Shown here: positions 6,786 through 10,176 of the stretch, one piece after another
How the letters are laid out: the number at the start of each line of letters is the position of its first letter
How positions within the stretch are numbered: position 1 is the first letter of the stretch
Assembly: GCA_021792815.1 (NCBI GenBank)
Contig: JAJYTX010000067.1
Span: 1-10,176, forward strand
Source: Pseudomonadota bacterium
GTDB taxonomy: Bacteria; Pseudomonadota; Gammaproteobacteria; Steroidobacterales; Steroidobacteraceae
Reading direction: 5' to 3'
DNA: 10,176 nt
Notes under the pieces: model-generated
Seen by the model: the letters and a program-made list of their open reading frames with translations, nothing else
The model's database searches: none
Told to the model about the DNA's origin: nothing
Program-made: the position numbers and the translations under genes

Positions 6786-7329
6786 GTCCCCTGCTGCCGG
6801 GGTGCTAGTCTGCCACAGCGTGACAGACCGTGACGAGATTGCGCGCAACCGCCGGCGCGTCGGCCTCGAGGAAATCTGCGGTAAGCGCCGATGCGCGCTG
6901 GGGACAGCAGAGCGGATCATCCCGCGCGCCCTGCCCGGCCGAGAATCCAACATCTGTTCGGTCGTGTTGCCGGCTGGACGGATGGTTTGTTGGCGCCGGC
7001 GAGGCGCGCCCGCCCCACGACCGCATCGAGTCCGCCCGAGGGCAACCGCAGCATGCCGCCGCGGCGCGCATCGATTCCCCGACAGGCGCATCAAACTCCC
7101 AGGCGGTCCTGCGACGGTTCGCTGTCTGCGACGATATCGATCGCCTGCGCCGAGGCCATTTCGCGAACGATCCGCCGATGGTAGCCTCCGGCAACCGAGA
7201 GCCTCATCCGCTGATCAGGCCGATGCCGTCGATCCACAGCTGCTGCCGTCGCGAACCTGCGCCTTCGCCCGAGCGCGGGCCGGACCGGGACCTTGCGTCC
7301 GCTCCGCGCACAGTGTCCCGGAGCGGCTG
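6786..7329. other. 544-base divergent intergenic region between receptor and nagA
   Basis: No convincing gene is seen. The nagA frame and the receptor frame both stay open far into this stretch, but the translations are Arg/Ala/Pro-rich and lack conserved motifs. One small minus-strand frame (ATG 7207 to TGA 7091, 38 codons, starting MRLSVAGGYHRRIVREMA) looks more protein-like than the rest, but has no clear ribosome binding site or recognised family. Both divergent promoters should be here; no convincing -35/-10 pair was found for either. An interrupted palindrome is annotated at 6808-6828. Confidence 0.5.
6808..6828. promoter_or_regulatory. Interrupted palindrome upstream of the receptor start, candidate operator
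   Basis: GTCTGCCAC (6808-6816) and GTGACAGAC (6820-6828) are inverted repeats with 8 of 9 paired positions around a 3-base spacer. The site begins 23 bases before the receptor start codon, between two divergent genes, where a repressor would act. Size and shape fit a dimeric helix-turn-helix regulator of the LacI, GntR or TetR type. It was compared from memory with the NagR palindrome of amino-sugar regulons, and only one half resembles it, so no regulator is named. Confidence 0.3.
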
Positions 7330-8487
7330 ATGAGGCTCGCGCTCACCAACGGGCGGGTGCTGCGCGGTTCGCAACTCGTGGACGGCCTGTGCGTATTGAT
7401 CGAGGGCGGGCGCATCCTCGCCGTGGCGCCCGAGCGCGAAGCGCGGTGTCGCGCAGCCTCGCCCTGCGACCTCGGCGGGCACCTGCTGCTGCCGGGATTC
7501 ATCGACACCCAGGTCAATGGGGGCGGTGGCGTACTGTTCAGCGATGCGCCAACGGTGGAGTCGATCCGCCGGATCGGCGGCAGCCATCGACGCTTCGGCA
7601 CGACCGGCTTTCTGCCCACTCTGATCAGCACGGACCTGCACGTCATCGCCCAAGCCATCGGCGCTGTCCGCGACGCGATCGCCACGGGCGTTCCAGGCGT
7701 TCTCGGGATCCATATCGAAGGCCCATGCCTCAACGTCGAACGCGCCGGCATTCATGACCCCGTCAGGCTGCGCCCGCTCGACGCCAGCGCCGTCGGCCTG
7801 CTGACATCACTGCCCGCCGGGCGCACCCTGGTGACGCTCGCCCCGGAGATGACCTCGCCACAGGTGATCCGCACGCTCGCCAGTGCCGGTGTCATCATCT
7901 CGGCCGGGCACACCGATGCGACCTATGCGCAGATCCTCGTAGCGCTGGATCACGGCCTGCGGGGGTTCACCCATCTGTTCAATGCGATGTCGCCGCTCAC
8001 CAGCCGGGAGCCCGGGGCGGTCGGCGCGGCCCTGGAAGACCGCGCCAGCTGGTGCGGCATCATTCCCGACGGCCGACACGTCGCCCCGACCGTGCTGCGC
8101 CTGGCGATGCGCTGCAAGCCATTGAACCGCTTCATGCTGGTGACCGATGCAATGCCGAGTGTCGGCACCGACCTTCGCTCGTTCAAACTCCAGGGTCGTG
8201 AAATCACGGTCGCTGGCCCGGTGTGCCTCGATGAGAACGGCCGGCTGGCGGGCTCCAACATCCACATGGCGCGCGGTGTGCGCAATGCCGTCGGCCTTCT
8301 CGGCCTGCCACTTGCCGAGGCGGTCCGCATGGCGAGTCTGTATCCGGCGGAATTCCTCGGCGTGGCGCAGGAGCTCGGCCGCATCGAGCCGGGCTACCGC
8401 GCCAACCTCGTGATCGCCGACAGCGATCTCCACGTGATCGAGACCTGGATCGACGGCACTCCAGAGGGCCGATTGGGCCGGCCTTGA
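7330..8487 (+). CDS. nagA: N-acetylglucosamine-6-phosphate deacetylase
   Basis: The 385-residue cytoplasmic amidohydrolase removes acetate from GlcNAc-6-phosphate to give glucosamine-6-phosphate, in amino-sugar catabolism or cell-wall recycling. It aligns along its whole length with E. coli NagA: PGFIDTQVNGGGG (55-67), GIHIEGPCLN (126-135), APEMTSPQVI, SAGHTDAT (191-198), THLFNAMSPLTSREPG, CGIIPDGRHV (242-251), LVTDAMPSVG (270-279). Metal ligands E130, H194 and H215, substrate-binding H250 and catalytic D273 are all present. The usual Trp after EGP is Cys133. The ATG at 7330 has GGAG six bases upstream and gives the normal length; an in-frame extension to 6784 has no domain. The ATG overlaps a TGA (7328-7330) of another open frame that does not look coding. 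No nagB, SIS-type isomerase, kinase or permease gene lies in the window. The product would act on sugar brought in by systems elsewhere or possibly by the divergent receptor. Confidence 0.96.
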   Translation: MRLALTNGRVLRGSQLVDGLCVLIEGGRILAVAPEREARCRAASPCDLGGHLLLPGFIDTQVNGGGGVLFSDAPTVESIRRIGGSHRRFGTTGFLPTLISTDLHVIAQAIGAVRDAIATGVPGVLGIHIEGPCLNVERAGIHDPVRLRPLDASAVGLLTSLPAGRTLVTLAPEMTSPQVIRTLASAGVIISAGHTDATYAQILVALDHGLRGFTHLFNAMSPLTSREPGAVGAALEDRASWCGIIPDGRHVAPTVLRLAMRCKPLNRFMLVTDAMPSVGTDLRSFKLQGREITVAGPVCLDENGRLAGSNIHMARGVRNAVGLLGLPLAEAVRMASLYPAEFLGVAQELGRIEPGYRANLVIADSDLHVIETWIDGTPEGRLGRP

Positions 8488-8495
8488 CAATCGGC
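8468..8495 (+). terminator. Stem-loop across the nagA stop codon, weak terminator candidate
   Basis: GCCGATTG (8468-8475) pairs exactly with CAATCGGC (8488-8495). The 12-base loop contains the self-complementary GGCCGGCC and the nagA stop TGA (8485-8487). No T-run follows. This may reduce read-through towards the lipoprotein gene, but it is weak evidence for a terminator. Confidence 0.2.
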
Positions 8496-8877
8496 GCCAC
8501 CAGCCGGCAATTCCAGCACGACCGTAAGCTTGACCATGTTCAGGTTCCGGGTGGCACTCCCGCTGCGACGCCCTGGACCCTGCCGCGCAGACCATGGTTG
8601 GCGGCGCGCCGTCGCCCGGTGCAGCGACGAGCGGGAGATGCAGCTCAATCGCCCCTCCGGGCGCTGCGACCTGTCAGGCATGGCCGATCCGAGGAGCGCA
8701 TTGCGTCATCCGGCAAGTTCGCGGCCGCAAGCGGCCTGGCCGTCCCGAGGGTGCTCGACCCGGCGGGACGGAGGAACCCTTTGGCGAGCTCCCCCTCAAA
8801 GACGATACACTAGGGGTTTACCGGGCGTTCATCCCGAGCGAGCCCGGACCACCCATCCCGACCGAAGGGGGAGATCG
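8488..8877. other. 390-base gap between nagA and the lipoprotein gene
   Basis: No gene is called. Two plus-strand frames cross it. One starts with TTG at 8484 inside the nagA stop, and one (8594-8881) ends in an ATGA overlap with the lipoprotein start. Both give Arg/Pro/Gly-rich products with no domain and no codon bias like that of the neighbours. The right-hand end holds a promoter candidate (8781-8811) and the strong ribosome binding site of the lipoprotein gene. Confidence 0.5.
8781..8811 (+). promoter_or_regulatory. Candidate sigma-70 promoter of the lipoprotein gene
   Basis: TTGGCG (8781-8786) could be a -35. It is followed either by GATACA at 17 bases (8804-8809) or by TACACT at 19 bases (8806-8811, 4 of 6 to TATAAT). 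The position, 65-70 bases before the ATG, suits a promoter for the lipoprotein gene and would make it independent of nagA. The matches are only moderate. Confidence 0.35.
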
Positions 8878-10176
8878 ATGAGATTCGACCGTGCGTGCGC
8901 CGGAACGGGCGCCTGGGCCGCCCTGCGCACCTGCATCTGTGTCCTTGGCGCGGCGCTCGCGGTCACTCTCGGGGGCTGCAGCGCCAGCACGCTCGTCAGT
9001 GCCGGCACTCCCGTGACGACAGTGACCGCCCAGGCGACCGGGGATTTCAGCAGCTACACCGTCGGTCTTGACGTGTACTCCCTCACCCGCAAGGACGGCT
9101 ACGTCGTGTACCCCTCCAATTACGGCTCCGGTGAGGAGGATGTGGACCTCACCAAGACCGTCGATCTCACGGAACTGCTGAGCGCGCTCGGCCTCACGAC
9201 GGGCACTTATACCTCGGCCACCATTACGATCGACTATTCGAACGCCGCGGTCTTTCTGAAGGGCCAGTCGACGGCCGCGAAGGTGCAGAACTCGAGCGGC
9301 AGCAACCCCGGGTCCGTCAATGTGACCGTCAAGTTCGATCCCGCCGATCCTCTGGTCATCACCCAGAGCCGCTCCACCCGGATGGCAATCGATGTCGACC
9401 TGGCCGCATCGAACTCCATCGATCAGAGCACGAACACCGTCACCGTCAGCCCGTTCCTGGTCGCCACCGCGCAGCCGACCGATACCGCGCCAATCCGCGC
9501 CCGTGGCACGTTCGTGTACGTCGACGCCAACACGGGCAACTTCACGGAAAATATCCGGCCGTTCGACGATTCCTACTATGGCTCGGTGGGAGCCTTGACC
9601 GTCAATACCGGCTCCAGCACCTATTTCGACATAGATGGCATCCCATATGTGGGGTCGGCGGGACTGTCCGCCATGGCAGCGCAGAGCAAGAGCTCCCAGC
9701 TGAACAACAACTCGACGATCGTCGCGTATGGATCCCTGGGCAGTCTTTCGACCATCACCCCCACCTTCAACGCGACCCAGGTGTATATCGGCACCAGCGT
9801 CGTCAGCCCCGGCGGCATGGAAGTGCGTGGCATCGTCACCGCTCGAAGTGGCGACAGTCTGACCTTGCGCGGCGCCGATTACATCTGCCTGCAGGGCCAA
9901 GGCTTCGGCTCCTCGGGCATGTACCTGCCCTTCACCCACTTCGAGACCGCCAAGGTGAACGTGGGCGCCTCGACCAAGGTAACCGAGGACGGCACGGCGA
10001 GAAGCGGCCTGTCCAGCCAATCAATCTCCGTCGGACAGCAGATCTATGCCACGGGCCAGACCAACCTGGCCTGCCCGAATACGTCCAACTCGACTGCATC
10101 GCTCACCCTGGATGCCACCTCCGGCGAAGTGCGTCTGCAGCCGACGACGCTCTGGGGCACCCTGAACTCGGGCACC
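8878..10176 (+). CDS. Secreted lipoprotein with DUF4382-like and DUF5666-like regions (incomplete at the 3' end)
   Basis: The 433 visible codons run off the window with no stop. The N-terminus is a lipoprotein signal: basic start (MRFDR), hydrophobic core (about 18-31) and lipobox L31-G-G-C34, with Ser at +2, which predicts the outer membrane. About 56-200 resembles DUF4382: a short strand on entry (YTVGLDVYSLTRKDG), then VDLTELLSALGLTTGTYTSA, the usual 'DL..LL...LPAGTYT' pattern. About 205-300 and 313-425 look like two DUF5666-type units (GTFVYVDANTGNF; VRGIVTARSGDSLTLRGADY). The chain is Thr/Ser/Asn/Gly-rich and probably all-beta. Both families have no known function, so none is assigned. 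The ATG at 8878 was chosen because GGGGGAG stands four bases upstream and the signal peptide starts at once. Only three cysteines follow Cys34 (20 and 21 are in the signal): 337, 399 and the lipidated one itself excepted. Confidence 0.85.
   Translation, partial: MRFDRACAGTGAWAALRTCICVLGAALAVTLGGCSASTLVSAGTPVTTVTAQATGDFSSYTVGLDVYSLTRKDGYVVYPSNYGSGEEDVDLTKTVDLTELLSALGLTTGTYTSATITIDYSNAAVFLKGQSTAAKVQNSSGSNPGSVNVTVKFDPADPLVITQSRSTRMAIDVDLAASNSIDQSTNTVTVSPFLVATAQPTDTAPIRARGTFVYVDANTGNFTENIRPFDDSYYGSVGALTVNTGSSTYFDIDGIPYVGSAGLSAMAAQSKSSQLNNNSTIVAYGSLGSLSTITPTFNATQVYIGTSVVSPGGMEVRGIVTARSGDSLTLRGADYICLQGQGFGSSGMYLPFTHFETAKVNVGASTKVTEDGTARSGLSSQSISVGQQIYATGQTNLACPNTSNSTASLTLDATSGEVRLQPTTLWGTLNSGT

Noticed and set aside
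5520..6833. 437-codon plus-strand frame opposite the receptor gene
   Set aside because: Arg/His/Gln-rich product without motifs, wholly antisense to a clear TonB receptor plug and STN domain.
6786..7094. N-terminal extension of the receptor by 103 codons
   Set aside because: Arg-rich, no domain, and it would place the signal peptide inside the protein; the ATG at 6785 has an AGGGG just upstream and a normal signal peptide follows.
6784..7329. In-frame extension of nagA upstream of 7330
   Set aside because: Low-complexity Arg/Pro/Ala translation; NagA length and N-terminus fit the ATG at 7330, with GGAG at good spacing.
6830..7330. Plus-strand frame of 166 codons whose stop overlaps the nagA start (TGATG)
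   Set aside because: The overlap suggests coupling, but the product is Arg/Pro/Ser-rich, with no recognisable fold or family.
8484..8813. 109-codon frame starting TTG inside the nagA stop
   Set aside because: The TTGA overlap resembles the fecI-fecR junction, but the translation has no hydrophobic core, domain or codon bias.
8594..8881. 95-codon frame ending in an ATGA overlap with the lipoprotein start
   Set aside because: Gly/Pro/Arg-rich, no family, and it runs through the likely promoter of the lipoprotein gene.

Overview
This is GC-rich DNA with tightly packed genes. It most likely comes from a gammaproteobacterium of the Xanthomonadales / Nevskiales / Steroidobacterales kind. That placement is inferred from three things: a one-chain iron-sulfur L-serine dehydratase, a CsrA, and a large TonB-dependent receptor with its own FecI/FecR pair. 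No rRNA, tRNA, CRISPR array, insertion sequence or phage gene was recognised.

Layout. Position 1-251 (+) is the last 82 codons of an L-serine dehydratase (sdaA). It converges on a minus-strand block that, in order of transcription, contains a TonB-dependent receptor with an N-terminal signalling (STN) domain (6785-3780), an ECF sigma factor of the FecI type (3468-2899), a FecR-type anti-sigma regulator (2902-1871, overlapping the sigma gene by 4 bases), csrA (1792-1562) and a diguanylate cyclase (1313-294). Divergent from the receptor, on the plus strand, are nagA (7330-8487), encoding N-acetylglucosamine-6-phosphate deacetylase, and, after a 390-base gap, a lipoprotein with DUF4382-like and DUF5666-like regions (8878 to the window end, incomplete).

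How the genes may work together. Receptor, FecR and FecI form a standard cell-surface signalling chain: ligand-loaded receptor, then the STN domain in the periplasm, then inner-membrane FecR, then FecI, then transcription. The ligand cannot be read from the sequence. A ferric chelate is the textbook case, but nagA next door makes an amino-sugar oligomer (chitin or peptidoglycan derived) a reasonable alternative. Downstream lie two global regulators of the sessile/motile switch, CsrA (mRNA binding) and a cyclic-di-GMP synthase. The cyclase appears to have its own extended -10 promoter, so it is probably not strictly co-transcribed.

The non-coding parts contain several structured sites: a perfect 11-bp hairpin between receptor and sigma gene, a 9-bp hairpin after csrA, an unusual cluster of GGA motifs in the csrA leader, and an interrupted palindrome just upstream of the receptor start codon. 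All gene families here are known. The points worth following up are the gene combination and the regulatory sites, not a new enzyme.
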